A stretch of 64,000 nucleotides of DNA, taken from assembly GCA_017470485.1 (NCBI GenBank), contig JAFUYQ010000016.1, positions 124,001-188,000 of the forward strand, in the 5' to 3' direction. Origin of the DNA: Synergistaceae bacterium (lineage in GTDB: Bacteria > Synergistota > Synergistia > Synergistales > Aminobacteriaceae). Under the pieces are notes generated by a model. It searched no databases. It worked only from the letters and a program-made list of their open reading frames with translations, and had not been told where the DNA came from. How positions within the stretch are numbered: the first letter of the stretch is position 1; every line of letters starts with the position of its first letter. The position numbers and the translations under genes were made by a program. This document shows positions 41,373 through 51,968 of this stretch, one piece after another.

Positions 41373-44300
41373 TTACGCCGCGAAACTTCCCCCGAAATAT
41401 ATCTCGAAACAGTCAGACGGTATTACGCCTTTCATTGACTCTCTGAGTCTTTCGGGGTCAACGCTGTTCCCTAAAAGTATCCTGCATATTTCGTCCTCAG
41501 AGTGAACCTCAAGAATTATTCTCGCACTGCCTCTCGAAGAGTTCACAGCCTTTGCGAACTCCCTGACGCTCGGTATAGCACCCGTTAATTTCAGAGTTAC
41601 ATACTTTTGAGCGCGTTCATCAAGTTCATCGGCACTGATGATTTTATCGGGAAGGAACTGTCCTCTGTCGTCCATTCTCCCCTCGATTACACAGGCCATT
41701 CCCTTTGTGATTGAGCCTCTGAGCTTCTCCCACATCGCAGGGAATATCACAGCGTCAATACTTCCTTCGGTGTCCTCAAGCTGAAGTATGCACATTGAAG
41801 CACCCTTCTTAGTTGTTTTGGGGGTTACTGAAACGATTATTCCACCTGCGGAGGCTTTAATGCTCTCGCTTTTCCACTCTTTCAAGTCCGTAATAGTGCA
41901 GTTCGTGAACACTGAGAATTTTTCCTGATACGCTTCGTAAGGGTGGCCGGACATGTATAAACCTGTAACCTCCTTTTCGTATTCAAGCCTCGTATGCTCG
42001 TCGAACTCCTCAACTTCAGGAAGCTCAGGTTCAGCCGTAACAGCCTCATCGCTATCATCGTCCCCAAAAAGTCCAAGCTGTGTGGTTTTCTTGTCGGCGT
42101 TGATTCCCTGAACAGCCTCAAGGAATTTCGGAAGGGCATTGAGAAGCATGGCTCTGTTCTTGAGAATTTCATCGAACGCTCCGGCCTTGATTAAATTCTC
42201 GAAGACCGTCTTGTTCATGAGGCTCATATCTACCCTCTTCATGAAATCCCATAACGATAAAAATTTCCCGTGAGCCTCACGTTCATTAACTATCATGTTG
42301 ACGGTGTTATGCCCCATTCTTGAAACTGCTCCGAGCCCGAAACGTATTACCGAACCTACAGCGGTGAAGTTCTCAGTTGACGAGTTGATGTCCGGCGGAA
42401 GAACCTGTATTCCGCTCCTCCTGACTTCGAGAACGTAATGTCCGAGTACCTCGCGTTTAGCCTTCATCTGGCTTGAGAGGTAAGCCGCCATAAATTCGAC
42501 GGGGTAATTCGCTTTGAGCCATGCCGTATCGTATGAGATTAAAGCATAAGCGGCACTGTGGGATTTATTGAAGCCGTAGCCCGCGAACTTCTCTATGTTG
42601 TCGAAGATTGATGAGGCTGTTTCGGGGTCAATGCCTTTTTCCTTTGCGCCGGCAAGGAATTTAGCGCGCTGTTCCTGCATGACCTCGATTTTTTTCTTGC
42701 CCATTGCGCGGCGTAAGAGGTCAGCTTCACCGAGAGTGTAGCCTGCAAGAACTGAGGCGCATTTCATGACCTGCTCCTGATAGAGAATAACGCCGTAAGT
42801 TTCCTTCAGTGTGTCTTCGAGCAATGGGTGAGGATAAACCGGTTTAGCTCTCCCGTGCTTGCAGTTGATATACTGGTCAACCATTCCAGAATCTAACGGG
42901 CCGGGTCTGTACATGGCCAGTGCCGCGACTAAATCTTCAAAGCGGTCAATCTTCAACTTTCTTAGCATTGCCCTGAAGCCGTCCGCTTCAAGCTGGAACA
43001 CTCCCATAGTGTCGGCCTCCTGAAGTATCTTGAACGTCTTTTCATCGTTCATTTCATCATTCACTTTGGCCATGTCGGGTACAGGTTTGTTGTTGTTCTT
43101 AATGTTTTCGAGAGCGTCCTGAATTATCGACAATGTTGAAAGCCCTAAGAAGTCCATTTTCACAAGCCCTAACTTCTCGACCGGCTCCATTGTGAACTGT
43201 GTTACTACCTGTCCGGTATCTCCGTCCTCTTTGCCTGTTGCGAGGCGTTTAACGGGAACGATGTCGGTAATCGGCACGGGCGAAATTACTACGCCGGCCG
43301 CGTGCTGTGAAGTATGACGGGCAAGTCCCTCGATATTTTTTGCCTTGTCGATGATGTTGTGTTTAACTGGGTCAGCTTCGTATTCTTCTTTAAGTTCGGG
43401 AGTGTCATCAATCGCCTGAGAGAGGCTCTTGCACATTACCGGAATGAGTTTTGCTGTCTTGTCCATCAGTGAATAGTCAACGCCTAAAGCACGTCCGACA
43501 TCTTTGACGGATTGTCTTCCCTTCATTCTTCCGAAGGTTATTATCTGGGCGACATGGTCGCTTCCGTAACGTTCCGAAATGTATCGCAGTAATTCATCTC
43601 TGCCCTTGTCCGAAACATCAGTATCAATATCGGGCATTGAGATTCTTTCGGGGTTAAGGAATCTTTCAAAAAGTAGGTCATAGCGCAACGGGTCAAGCTC
43701 TGTAATTTTGAGGCTCCACGCAACAAGGCTTCCAGCCGCCGAACCTCTGCCCGGCCCGATGGGAATATTTCTGGATTTAGCAGCCTGAATTATTCCCGAC
43801 ACTATCAGGAAGTAAGCACTGAATCCCATTTGAGTTATGACCTTGAGTTCGTACTCTAAACGTTCGCTGTACTTCTCAGGAATTTCACAGCCCCTCGCGT
43901 CAAATCTCATCTTCAGCCCCTCGTGAGCCTTTGCGCGTAAATCATCGTCAGCGGTCATTCCCTCCTTCAAATCCAGATTGGGAAGAAGGTAAGTTTTATG
44001 TTCAGGGAGGACTCGGACATTGCACCTTTCAGCTATTTCGACCGTGTTAGTGAGGGCTTCAGGGATTTCGTCCCCGAATTTCGCGTACATCTCATCTGGA
44101 CTCATCAGGTAGAACTCGTTTCGGTCAAATCCGAATGCGTCATCGTTAGCGTCAGCATGGGTGTTAATCCGCAAGAGTATCTTGTGCCAGTCGTAATCCT
44201 CGCGGTTAAGGTAATGAGAGTCGCACGTGGCTATAACAGGAATGCCGGTCTTCCGTGAAATTTCTATGACAGCTTTATTGACTTTAGCTTGTTCCTCAAG

Positions 44301-44837
44301 AGTGTTGGGCATTATTTCAAGGAAGAAATTATCTTTCCCCATGACACCCCTGTAATATTCAGCGAGTTCGATGGCCGAGTCGATGTTTCCCGAAAGAATG
44401 AACTGCGGAATCTCACCGGCCAGACATGCCGAACTTGCGATAATTCCCTCTCTGTACTGTTCGAGAATATGATGGTCAATTCTCGGCTTGTAGTAGAAGC
44501 CCTGAGTGTTGGCAATCGAAATCATCTTCATGAGGTTATGCCAGCCGGTTTGGTTTTCAGCGAGGAGAATCAAATGATTGAAACGCTTGCCTGTCCTTGA
44601 TGTAATTCCTGAAGGGTCTACGTATGCCTCACAGCCTAAAATCGGTTTAACCCCCTGAGCCGTACAGCTCTCATAGAACTCGACAGCCCCGTACATTACC
44701 CCGTGATCCGTCATCGCAACGGCCTTAACCGAAGTGTCCCAGCCCGAAACTTTTTTAGCAAGTGCCTTAGTACGTATCGCACCGTCAAGAAGGCTGTATT
44801 CCGTGTGAACGTGCAAATGCACAAAATCTTTGCCCAT
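41373..44837 (-). CDS. dnaE: DNA polymerase III alpha subunit
   Basis: 1154 residues: N-terminal PHP domain (HLHVHTEYSLLDGAIRTKAL), polymerase palm (GPGRGSAAGSLVAWSLKITELDPLRYDLLFERFLNPERISMPDIDTD with catalytic aspartates), thumb and fingers (MYRPGPLDSGM, GYGFNKSHSAAYALISYDTAWLKANYPVEFMAAYL), a helix-hairpin-helix and a C-terminal OB domain. DnaE1 type. AGGAGG precedes the ATG, 23 bp after dnaX. dnaX and dnaE form one unit, so clamp loader and polymerase are made together. Confidence 0.96.
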   Translation of the reverse strand: MGKDFVHLHVHTEYSLLDGAIRTKALAKKVSGWDTSVKAVAMTDHGVMYGAVEFYESCTAQGVKPILGCEAYVDPSGITSRTGKRFNHLILLAENQTGWHNLMKMISIANTQGFYYKPRIDHHILEQYREGIIASSACLAGEIPQFILSGNIDSAIELAEYYRGVMGKDNFFLEIMPNTLEEQAKVNKAVIEISRKTGIPVIATCDSHYLNREDYDWHKILLRINTHADANDDAFGFDRNEFYLMSPDEMYAKFGDEIPEALTNTVEIAERCNVRVLPEHKTYLLPNLDLKEGMTADDDLRAKAHEGLKMRFDARGCEIPEKYSERLEYELKVITQMGFSAYFLIVSGIIQAAKSRNIPIGPGRGSAAGSLVAWSLKITELDPLRYDLLFERFLNPERISMPDIDTDVSDKGRDELLRYISERYGSDHVAQIITFGRMKGRQSVKDVGRALGVDYSLMDKTAKLIPVMCKSLSQAIDDTPELKEEYEADPVKHNIIDKAKNIEGLARHTSQHAAGVVISPVPITDIVPVKRLATGKEDGDTGQVVTQFTMEPVEKLGLVKMDFLGLSTLSIIQDALENIKNNNKPVPDMAKVNDEMNDEKTFKILQEADTMGVFQLEADGFRAMLRKLKIDRFEDLVAALAMYRPGPLDSGMVDQYINCKHGRAKPVYPHPLLEDTLKETYGVILYQEQVMKCASVLAGYTLGEADLLRRAMGKKKIEVMQEQRAKFLAGAKEKGIDPETASSIFDNIEKFAGYGFNKSHSAAYALISYDTAWLKANYPVEFMAAYLSSQMKAKREVLGHYVLEVRRSGIQVLPPDINSSTENFTAVGSVIRFGLGAVSRMGHNTVNMIVNEREAHGKFLSLWDFMKRVDMSLMNKTVFENLIKAGAFDEILKNRAMLLNALPKFLEAVQGINADKKTTQLGLFGDDDSDEAVTAEPELPEVEEFDEHTRLEYEKEVTGLYMSGHPYEAYQEKFSVFTNCTITDLKEWKSESIKASAGGIIVSVTPKTTKKGASMCILQLEDTEGSIDAVIFPAMWEKLRGSITKGMACVIEGRMDDRGQFLPDKIISADELDERAQKYVTLKLTGAIPSVREFAKAVNSSRGSARIILEVHSEDEICRILLGNSVDPERLRESMKGVIPSDCFEIYFGGSFAA

Positions 44838-44860
44838 TTTTAATACCTCCCTAAGTCCTT

Positions 44861-46636
44861 TTAGTCATCATCATGTTCATCATCGTCATTGTCGTCCTGC
44901 TCCTCTGCCTTGAGACTGCTTTCATCGGCTTCACTGTGTTTCAGAAGGACGACTTCAGGCTTTAATCCCATTCCCCTTAAATTCTGAAGAAGCTCGCTGA
45001 AAATTGAAGGAGCCTGCTTGGTTTTTGAAGTTTCAGAATCTGGACGGTCAGTTGACGATTGCCCGGACGATTCCTGAACCGGCATGTCCGAATCTGAAGC
45101 AATAAATTCCGCAATGAACGGATTGATTTTTTGACGGGCAGAAGGCTTCTGCTCATTTGTTTTCGTTGAAAGCGATTCCGGAGCTGCCTCAAAGATTTTC
45201 TGACACTGATATTCGTTCGTGCCGTAACGCAGAATAACATTCCCGTAATCCGCGAAAATCTCCGCCAATTCCGCCGAGTTCCTGTCTAGCCTCATAACCT
45301 CGAAGCAGTAAACGTGCTGCATGTCAATTACAATCCCTTCGCCGCGCCTGAACGGCCTTGCGTCAAACATTGCACAGTAAATCATGATGTTCTTGCCCCG
45401 TGAAATATTCAGAAGTTCCTCCTTCAGTGCCTTGTCCTCCTCAACCTGAACAGGTGCGGAAATAACTGGTTCGGGCTGTGGAGAACTTCTTTCAGTCTGA
45501 GGAACTGGAACGCTTCTTGCAACGGGCGTATCACTGCGTATGGTTTCGTTCTGAACGGGCTGTGAGTCTCCCTCAACTGCAAGGATAAACATTCCCAAGA
45601 GAATATCATTCCTTATTCCCGAACGTGCCTGAGTCAAAATCTTCAGTATGATGTTGAGGAGGGCATTCAGTTTTGAGGGCTTCCAGTTCTGAGCTTCAGC
45701 GAGAAGAAAATTTTTGTCCTGTTCCGAAAGATTCAACGAGTCGGCGATTGACTTCCATTTCGAGACTAGCCACAAGTCGCGCACTAATGTGAACATCTCC
45801 TCAAATACCCTCACGCTCGAAGCCCCTGCGTCAAACATTTCTTTCAATCCCTTGTAAGCAGTCTCAGGATTTTCGCGGAGACTTTTAATCCATCGCTCAA
45901 ATGCCGGACGGCTTCCTGCTCCGAAAATTGCCTCAACTCTTTCGAGTGTTACATCACCGGCGGCTGTAGCCTGTTCAAGTAGCGAAAGAGCGTCCCTTAA
46001 TGCCCCTTCGGACTGCCTCGAAATCTCCCTTAACGCTTCAGGTTCGGCGTTAATATTCTCGGATTGGCAGACGTATTCGAGGCGCGAAAAAATATCATCG
46101 GGCGTTATGCTCCTGAACGGTATGTGCTGACACCTCGAACGAATCGTTACGGGAACTTTGTGAGGCTCTGTAGTGGCCATGATGAAAATAACATGTTCGG
46201 GCGGTTCTTCGAGAGTTTTCAGAAGGGCGTTGAATGCTCCCTGCGAAAGCATGTGAACTTCATCAATGATATAGATTTTGTAGCGCGAGTTGAACGGAGC
46301 TAACGTTACATTTTCTTTAAGACCTCTGATATTTTCGACACCGTTGTTTGACGCTCCGTCAATCTCTATGACATCAAGCGAATCTCCTGCTGTAATATCG
46401 AGGCAGTTACGGCATTTTCCGCAGGGTTCAAAACCTTCGGGCGATAAACAGTTGAGAGCCTTAGCGAAGATTCTTGCTACTGAAGTTTTTCCGCAGCCTC
46501 TTGAGCCTGAGAATAAATAGGCATGGCCGACTCTGTTCCGTTCGATTGAGCGCGAGAGAATGTCAACTGCTGATTTCTGCCCGACGACTGAGGCGAAATT
46601 CTGAGGCCGGTATTTTCTGTATAGTGATACGCTCAT
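44861..46636 (-). CDS. dnaX: DNA polymerase III subunit gamma/tau
   Basis: 591 residues. AAA+ domain: YRKYRPQNFASVVGQ, GSRGCGKTSVARIFAKALNC (Walker A), a zinc module with four Cys (CLSPEGFEPCGKCRNC), YIIDEVHMLS, TLEEPPEHVIFI and RSRCQHIPFR. The C-terminal ~250 residues are Pro/Ser/Glu-rich and of tau type, ending in an acidic DDNDDDEHDDD tail. I see no clear frameshift heptamer for making gamma. It overlaps the upstream DUF5714 gene by 4 bp. Confidence 0.94.
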   Translation of the reverse strand: MSVSLYRKYRPQNFASVVGQKSAVDILSRSIERNRVGHAYLFSGSRGCGKTSVARIFAKALNCLSPEGFEPCGKCRNCLDITAGDSLDVIEIDGASNNGVENIRGLKENVTLAPFNSRYKIYIIDEVHMLSQGAFNALLKTLEEPPEHVIFIMATTEPHKVPVTIRSRCQHIPFRSITPDDIFSRLEYVCQSENINAEPEALREISRQSEGALRDALSLLEQATAAGDVTLERVEAIFGAGSRPAFERWIKSLRENPETAYKGLKEMFDAGASSVRVFEEMFTLVRDLWLVSKWKSIADSLNLSEQDKNFLLAEAQNWKPSKLNALLNIILKILTQARSGIRNDILLGMFILAVEGDSQPVQNETIRSDTPVARSVPVPQTERSSPQPEPVISAPVQVEEDKALKEELLNISRGKNIMIYCAMFDARPFRRGEGIVIDMQHVYCFEVMRLDRNSAELAEIFADYGNVILRYGTNEYQCQKIFEAAPESLSTKTNEQKPSARQKINPFIAEFIASDSDMPVQESSGQSSTDRPDSETSKTKQAPSIFSELLQNLRGMGLKPEVVLLKHSEADESSLKAEEQDDNDDDEHDDD

Positions 46637-47328
46637 TTTCGGTTAGCTTTCGAGAAGGGGCAGCGTTGACCAATGCACTGATTATTCAAATGGGAGTAAT
46701 GACAAGTGATATTGCTTTTCTCCATTTCAATCCCGAAATTCTCGCGCACAAAATCAACAGCGCATGAAACTGCCAGAAATGAATCACGTTTGCAGCATCG
46801 CGGCCCTCCCACAGTGCCTATGGCCTCAAGTGCTTTCGCTGTCATAAAGTGTGAAAGCCTGAACGGTTCAACGGTGAGGGGATCAGACTTCGAGATTACC
46901 GCAATGAAAATCCCTGCGCTTACTCCTGCACCGCAAGCCCCCCAGAATCCGCAGGCACCTCCCGGAACACTGCTTCCGCGCTCTATCATCTCGGAAAGTG
47001 AAGACGAAAGATCTATATCACCTCCGGCGTTCTTGTAAGCGGTCAAAAGTGCGGCACCAACCATAATATGATGTTCAGGGCCGTGCATGTGGCAGAAAGG
47101 CTGAGACATCATAAGTTCAAGAATCTCTATAGGATTCCGTGAAGTATTTTTCATGCAGAGTTCCATTATTTTGTCTATGCCGTTCGTGTGGCATTCATTG
47201 CAGACATAGTGTCCGCTGGTACATTTCGTTCTGCTGAGTTCTGTCCTCCTGCACAAAGAACACTCCATCATTTCAGCGTTTCCGAGATATTCAAGCGGAG
47301 CACCGCAGATTAAACATTCGTCATTCAT
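46633..47328 (-). CDS. DUF5714-type cysteine-rich protein
   Basis: 231 residues. It starts with a zinc-ribbon-like set (CLICGAP...CSLCRR...CTSGHYVCNECH). This is followed by CHMHGPEHHIMVGAALLTAYKNAGG, GGACGFWGACGAGVSAG and a Cys-rich tail (CCKRDSF, NQCIGQRCPFS). This is the pattern of DUF5714 proteins, common in strict anaerobes; I know of no tested function. The many Cys/His suggest an iron-sulphur or zinc centre. It overlaps dnaX by 4 bp (ATGA), so it is part of the dnaX-dnaE transcription unit. Confidence 0.75.
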   Translation of the reverse strand: MNDECLICGAPLEYLGNAEMMECSLCRRTELSRTKCTSGHYVCNECHTNGIDKIMELCMKNTSRNPIEILELMMSQPFCHMHGPEHHIMVGAALLTAYKNAGGDIDLSSSLSEMIERGSSVPGGACGFWGACGAGVSAGIFIAVISKSDPLTVEPFRLSHFMTAKALEAIGTVGGPRCCKRDSFLAVSCAVDFVRENFGIEMEKSNITCHYSHLNNQCIGQRCPFSKANRK

Positions 47329-47358
47329 GAGACTGGCACGTCCTTATAGATATTCGTA

Positions 47359-47388
47359 ATTATGCCGGTAACTTTATCACAAAATCAA
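47359..47388 (-). promoter_or_regulatory. Probable promoter of the DUF5714-dnaX-dnaE unit
   Basis: Minus strand: TTGATT (47383-47388) and CATAAT (47359-47364) with an 18-base spacer, upstream of the ATG at 47328. Confidence 0.45.
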
Positions 47389-47412
47389 TTAACTGCCCGT
47401 TGGTTTTCTGGA

Positions 47413-47440
47413 TTGAACACAAAATTTTTTTGGGTATAAT
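47413..47440 (+). promoter_or_regulatory. Promoter of the V-ATPase operon
   Basis: TTGAAC (47413-47418) and TATAAT (47435-47440) with a 16-base spacer; start expected near 47447, giving a leader of about 60 bases before the first gene. Confidence 0.65.
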
Positions 47441-47508
47441 TTAGCTTTGTTTAGACTGTTTCACGAAAAATTAACACATTTTCAGTCAGACGGGAGGTGA
47501 ACAAAAAA

Positions 47509-47844
47509 ATGGCGGACAACCCTACAATCGCTGAGATAAAAGCTGCTGAGACTCAGGCCGCTGAAGCAGTTCAGAAAGCTAAGGAGGACGCTGCGAAAAA
47601 ACTTAACCGCGCAACTTCAGACGCAGAAAATTCCTTGAAGGAAGCTAGGCAGAATGCAGCACGACAGTTCCGCGACAAAATCCGCAGAGCTGAGGAGGCA
47701 GCCGAAGCAAAAGCAAAGTCAGTTATCTCGAAGCGCGAATCAGATGCTAAGGCTTTCTACACCAAACACAAGGATAAGATTCCGGCAGCTGCTTCATTCA
47801 TAATGGAAGAGGTGATGAAAAAATATGGGAGTAGCCAGGCTTAA
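47509..47844 (+). CDS. V-type ATPase subunit H (AhaH / G-like stalk)
   Basis: 111 residues from the ATG at 47509 (MADNPTIAEIK), with GGGAGG 11 bases upstream. Almost entirely a charged Ala-rich coiled coil (EAVQKAKEDAAKKLNRATSDAE, RRAEEAAEAKAKSVISKRE), as expected for the peripheral stalk partner of subunit E. First gene of the nine-gene ATPase operon; its 3' end overlaps subunit I by 20 bp. Confidence 0.85.
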   Translation: MADNPTIAEIKAAETQAAEAVQKAKEDAAKKLNRATSDAENSLKEARQNAARQFRDKIRRAEEAAEAKAKSVISKRESDAKAFYTKHKDKIPAAASFIMEEVMKKYGSSQA

Positions 47845-49828
47845 GAAGGCAGAACTGTATTATCACAAATCCGTTCATGAACAGATTGCGGCGGCTCTTC
47901 AGGAGACAGGCGCATGTCAGATTATCTCCTCAGGCGAGGAAAATCACCAGAGACCTTCTGACATTGAGGCTCTAATCTCGAAGAATGATGAAATCCTCGC
48001 CGATGTCCGTTATTTGACTAGGACGCTAACGCCTCATTATGTTGACCCCGTTCCGGCTCTCGACAGAATGTTAGGCGAAAGACCCGAAGTTACAATGGCG
48101 GAACTCGAAGAGCTGGCGGCAAAAACGAATCTCAAAGCGGTCTGCGATAATACACGCGCAGTTGAACACGAGACAGGGGAAGTAAGGCTTAAACTCTCTG
48201 ACGCAAGAAATACTGCATCAATCTTGTCATCACTCGGATTTTTCCCGTACCCCCTCTCTGTTATCACGGAAGGTACTAAGACATTAACAGGCTTAATCGG
48301 TACTATCAAACCTGAGAATGTCGGCGGTATCAGGGCAGCACTCGGCGATTTCTCGAAGTACGCTCAGGACACTGAGTTAATCGTTGCTCCGTTCAGCGAA
48401 AAAGAGAAACCGGCTGAAGTTTATGCTGCATTAATTTATTCGCGCTCAATCGAGGACGAAATCAGAGATATTTGCGCGAAGAACTCTCTTTCACCCATCG
48501 AAGTCCCTTCGTCATTGACGGGAACAGCAGATGAGGAGAAGGAACGCTTTGCAGGAATTATCTCCGAACTTGAGGCGAAAGAGGCAGAATTAGCCGGCAA
48601 GCTGGACGCTCTTGCACAGGAAAACGTTCCGGCAGTTCAGAAGCTCTCGGACTACTACAACAGTCTTTCAGCACGATACAACGGTACGGCCATGAGCGAT
48701 GAGACTGATTCGGTAATGCTGACACGCTTCTGGGTTCCAACCGACAGGGCTGACGAAATCAGGCAGAAAATCGAGGCCATAAGCCCCGAAACTGAACTGA
48801 CACTCGATGACCCTTCGCCCGATGAAGAACCTCCCTCGCTCCTCAACAACGGAAACATGGTCAGGCCGTTCAACATTCTTACGGAGCTTTATTCCTCGCC
48901 GAAGTACAGAGGAATTGACCCTACGCCGTTACTCGCACCGTTCTTCTGGATATTCTTCGGAATGTGTCTCGGCGACGCTGGTTACGGAATTGTGGTCTTC
49001 GGACTGATTATGTTCGTCTTCAGGAAGTACAAGAAGATCGCTCCGGGCGTTAAGGACTTTATAACGCTCTTCCTGTTCTGTTCTGTCTCAACGTTCATTT
49101 ACGGGGTAATTTCCGGCTCGTTCTTCGGAAATTTCATTGACGCATTTTTACCCCCGTTAATACCGCTGAAGAATGCTCTCATGCTTGTTGACCCGATGAC
49201 AAACCCAATGCAGGTGCTTGGAATATCGCTTTTACTCGGCGTTATTCACCTCATGTTCGGACTTCTCATCGCGGCCTATGACAAACTGAGGCACGGCGAA
49301 ATCATTGACGCTGTGGGCAACGATATATCATGGTTCCTTCTCATTGTCGGCTTATGCCTGTACGGCGTGGGATTAGGCGGAATGCTTCCTCCTCACTTCG
49401 TCCAGATAGGCGGAGCAATGGCAATAATTGGAGCGGTGATTATCTTCATCTACGCCGGCAAGGGCGAGCCTAATTACATCAAGAAAGTAATCAACGGTTT
49501 TTTAGCACTGTACGGTTCAACGTCATATCTAGGCGACATTCTCAGCTACAGCAGACTTCTGGCATTAGGCTTCGGCTCGGCGGTCATCGGAATGGTCATC
49601 AACCTTCTGGGCGGACTCGCGGCTGATATTCCTTATGTCGGCTGGCTCATTGCTGTTGTCGTCATAGTCGGCGGACATATCTTCAGCATTGCAATAAACA
49701 TTCTGGGGTCATTCGTTCACCCGTTAAGACTTCAGTATGTTGAGTTTTTCGGAAAGTTTTACAACGGCGGCGGCGAACCGTTCACCCCGTTGACGCTCTC
49801 ACAGGAATTTGTCAACGTGAAAGCGTAA
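47825..49828 (+). CDS. ntpI: V-type ATPase subunit I (membrane a-like subunit)
   Basis: 667 residues: a soluble N-terminal half (1-360) with coiled coils, then about seven to eight transmembrane helices (360-667). PFFWIFFGMCLGDAGYGI and SYLGDILSYSRLLALGFGSAVIGMVIN are typical. The latter holds the essential Arg of the ion half-channels. It anchors the stalks and provides the ion path next to the K ring. Confidence 0.95.
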   Translation: MGVARLKKAELYYHKSVHEQIAAALQETGACQIISSGEENHQRPSDIEALISKNDEILADVRYLTRTLTPHYVDPVPALDRMLGERPEVTMAELEELAAKTNLKAVCDNTRAVEHETGEVRLKLSDARNTASILSSLGFFPYPLSVITEGTKTLTGLIGTIKPENVGGIRAALGDFSKYAQDTELIVAPFSEKEKPAEVYAALIYSRSIEDEIRDICAKNSLSPIEVPSSLTGTADEEKERFAGIISELEAKEAELAGKLDALAQENVPAVQKLSDYYNSLSARYNGTAMSDETDSVMLTRFWVPTDRADEIRQKIEAISPETELTLDDPSPDEEPPSLLNNGNMVRPFNILTELYSSPKYRGIDPTPLLAPFFWIFFGMCLGDAGYGIVVFGLIMFVFRKYKKIAPGVKDFITLFLFCSVSTFIYGVISGSFFGNFIDAFLPPLIPLKNALMLVDPMTNPMQVLGISLLLGVIHLMFGLLIAAYDKLRHGEIIDAVGNDISWFLLIVGLCLYGVGLGGMLPPHFVQIGGAMAIIGAVIIFIYAGKGEPNYIKKVINGFLALYGSTSYLGDILSYSRLLALGFGSAVIGMVINLLGGLAADIPYVGWLIAVVVIVGGHIFSIAINILGSFVHPLRLQYVEFFGKFYNGGGEPFTPLTLSQEFVNVKA

Positions 49829-49867
49829 GTTATGCAACAAAATATTTATCTTGAAAGGAACGTGTAA

Positions 49868-50356
<489 letters not shown>

Positions 50357-50374
50357 TCGGGCAGGTGTTGAAGA

Positions 50375-50953
50375 ATGGCACTTGCTGACATAAAAGCAAA
50401 GATTAAAGCCGAATCACAGGCACAGATAAAAGCACTTGAGGCGGAGAATGACGCGAAAGTCCGCGAGATAAGCCGCAAAGTCAATGCCGAAATCAAAGAA
50501 GTACAGGACTCATACGCCGCACGTCTCGGCCGCGAGGAGCCTGAAGTATTGAGGAGGCGCGAGATTGTAGCAGAGCTTGACGCGAAACGTATAGATCTGG
50601 GCGTGAAACAGCAGTTGATGGGCGAGGCTTTCGAGGCCGCACTCCAGCAGATGACTGCTATGGCTCCCGATAAATACGTCAAGTTCGCCGACAAGCTGCT
50701 TGCTCAGGCTTCATCTACCGGCAAGGAGGTCGTCTTTGTCGGAAAGAACGAGAAGCATCTGGATCAGCGCTGGCTCGACGGATTCAACGCATCGCATAAT
50801 ACAACGCTTACGCTTTCGGCTGAGAGGCTTCCTATTTCGGGCGGATTCGTTCTCAGGAATGACAGGATTGACACAAATTGTTCGTGGGACATGCTCATTG
50901 CTGACGCCCGCGCCGACATTGAAACCGAAGTAGTGAAGCGTCTGTTCGCGTAA
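50375..50953 (+). CDS. ntpE: V-type ATPase subunit E
   Basis: 192 residues. A long N-terminal helix (about 1-90; KIKAESQAQIKALEAENDAKVREISRKVNAEIKE) pairs with subunit H in the peripheral stalk. A C-terminal globular domain follows, with ERLPISGGFVLRNDRIDTNCSWDMLI, the family signature. 18 bp after the K gene. Confidence 0.92.
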   Translation: MALADIKAKIKAESQAQIKALEAENDAKVREISRKVNAEIKEVQDSYAARLGREEPEVLRRREIVAELDAKRIDLGVKQQLMGEAFEAALQQMTAMAPDKYVKFADKLLAQASSTGKEVVFVGKNEKHLDQRWLDGFNASHNTTLTLSAERLPISGGFVLRNDRIDTNCSWDMLIADARADIETEVVKRLFA

Positions 50954-50966
50954 GGGGGTGCAGGCT

Positions 50967-51968
50967 GTGAGTTACGTATACACCGTAGCACGTTTGCGGG
51001 GTATGGAAAATCACATACTGGACACGGCATTTTTCTCGCGCCTTATGGACAGCGCAGGTATTGACGAGGCTTTGAAGGCACTCGGAGAGACGAGCTATTC
51101 TCAGTGGATTTCGCAGAACGGAAACAGCTTCGACAAGGCAATAGATTCAGAGATGGCCGCGACTTTTCAGGAACTCGAAACATTCGTCCCTGACAAAGGG
51201 CTTCTCGACATCTTCAGACTGCCTTACGACTTCCACAATGTAAAAGTCCTCCTCAAAGGGCTGTTCAAGGTCAGGAGCGGCGAACTTGAAGGAAGACGGT
51301 ATGACCTTCTCTCGAATCTCGGAACGGTTGACCCCGAAGAACTCAAGAACGCTGTCGAGACTGAAGAATACGGATACCTGCCCTACGGACTTACTGACTT
51401 AATCCCCCAGTGCTGGCAGCTTTGGGACGCAACAAAGAGCGCACAGGCCGTCGAGCTTCTGATTGACCATCAGATGTTTAAGGCAATGCTCAATGTCGCA
51501 GAGAGTCTCAAAATGCCCGATGTAATTCACTGGGTTAAGTCGCGGATTGATGCCGAGAATTTACGCAGTGCAGTCAGACTCGCACGAATGAAGTATGACA
51601 GCGCGAAAGCTCTGCCGTTCTTCCACGAGGGCGGAACGATAAGACCTGACGACATGGCCAAGCTCCTCAATGAACCGCAGGAGACTTGGGGAAGGCTCTT
51701 ATCTCACACTGACATAGGCGCGGTACTCGGAGCGTTGCAGGATTCAGGGAACATCAAGGCGGCATTAACTGACGTGTCGAAATCCCTCGATGACTACCTG
51801 ATTAAAGTCCTTGAGAACGCGAAATACTCGATGGACGCACCTGCGAATGTCCTTCTCTACCTTCTCACTAAAGAGGCCGAAACGCGGAACATGCGCGTAG
51901 CTCTCGTATGTGTGGCAGGAGGACTTGACCGCGAATTTGGAAGGAGGCTTCTCAGCAATGGCAGATAA
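50967..51968 (+). CDS. ntpC: V-type ATPase subunit C (d-like central subunit)
   Basis: 333 residues. Two GTG codons compete, 50958 and 50967; I prefer 50967 (MSYVYTVARLRGME) because GGGG lies nine bases before it. YDFHNVKVLLKG in the middle and the three-fold helical design are typical of the C subunit, which connects the rotor ring to the D/F shaft. The next gene starts inside its end (11-bp overlap). Confidence 0.92.
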   Translation: MSYVYTVARLRGMENHILDTAFFSRLMDSAGIDEALKALGETSYSQWISQNGNSFDKAIDSEMAATFQELETFVPDKGLLDIFRLPYDFHNVKVLLKGLFKVRSGELEGRRYDLLSNLGTVDPEELKNAVETEEYGYLPYGLTDLIPQCWQLWDATKSAQAVELLIDHQMFKAMLNVAESLKMPDVIHWVKSRIDAENLRSAVRLARMKYDSAKALPFFHEGGTIRPDDMAKLLNEPQETWGRLLSHTDIGAVLGALQDSGNIKAALTDVSKSLDDYLIKVLENAKYSMDAPANVLLYLLTKEAETRNMRVALVCVAGGLDREFGRRLLSNGR

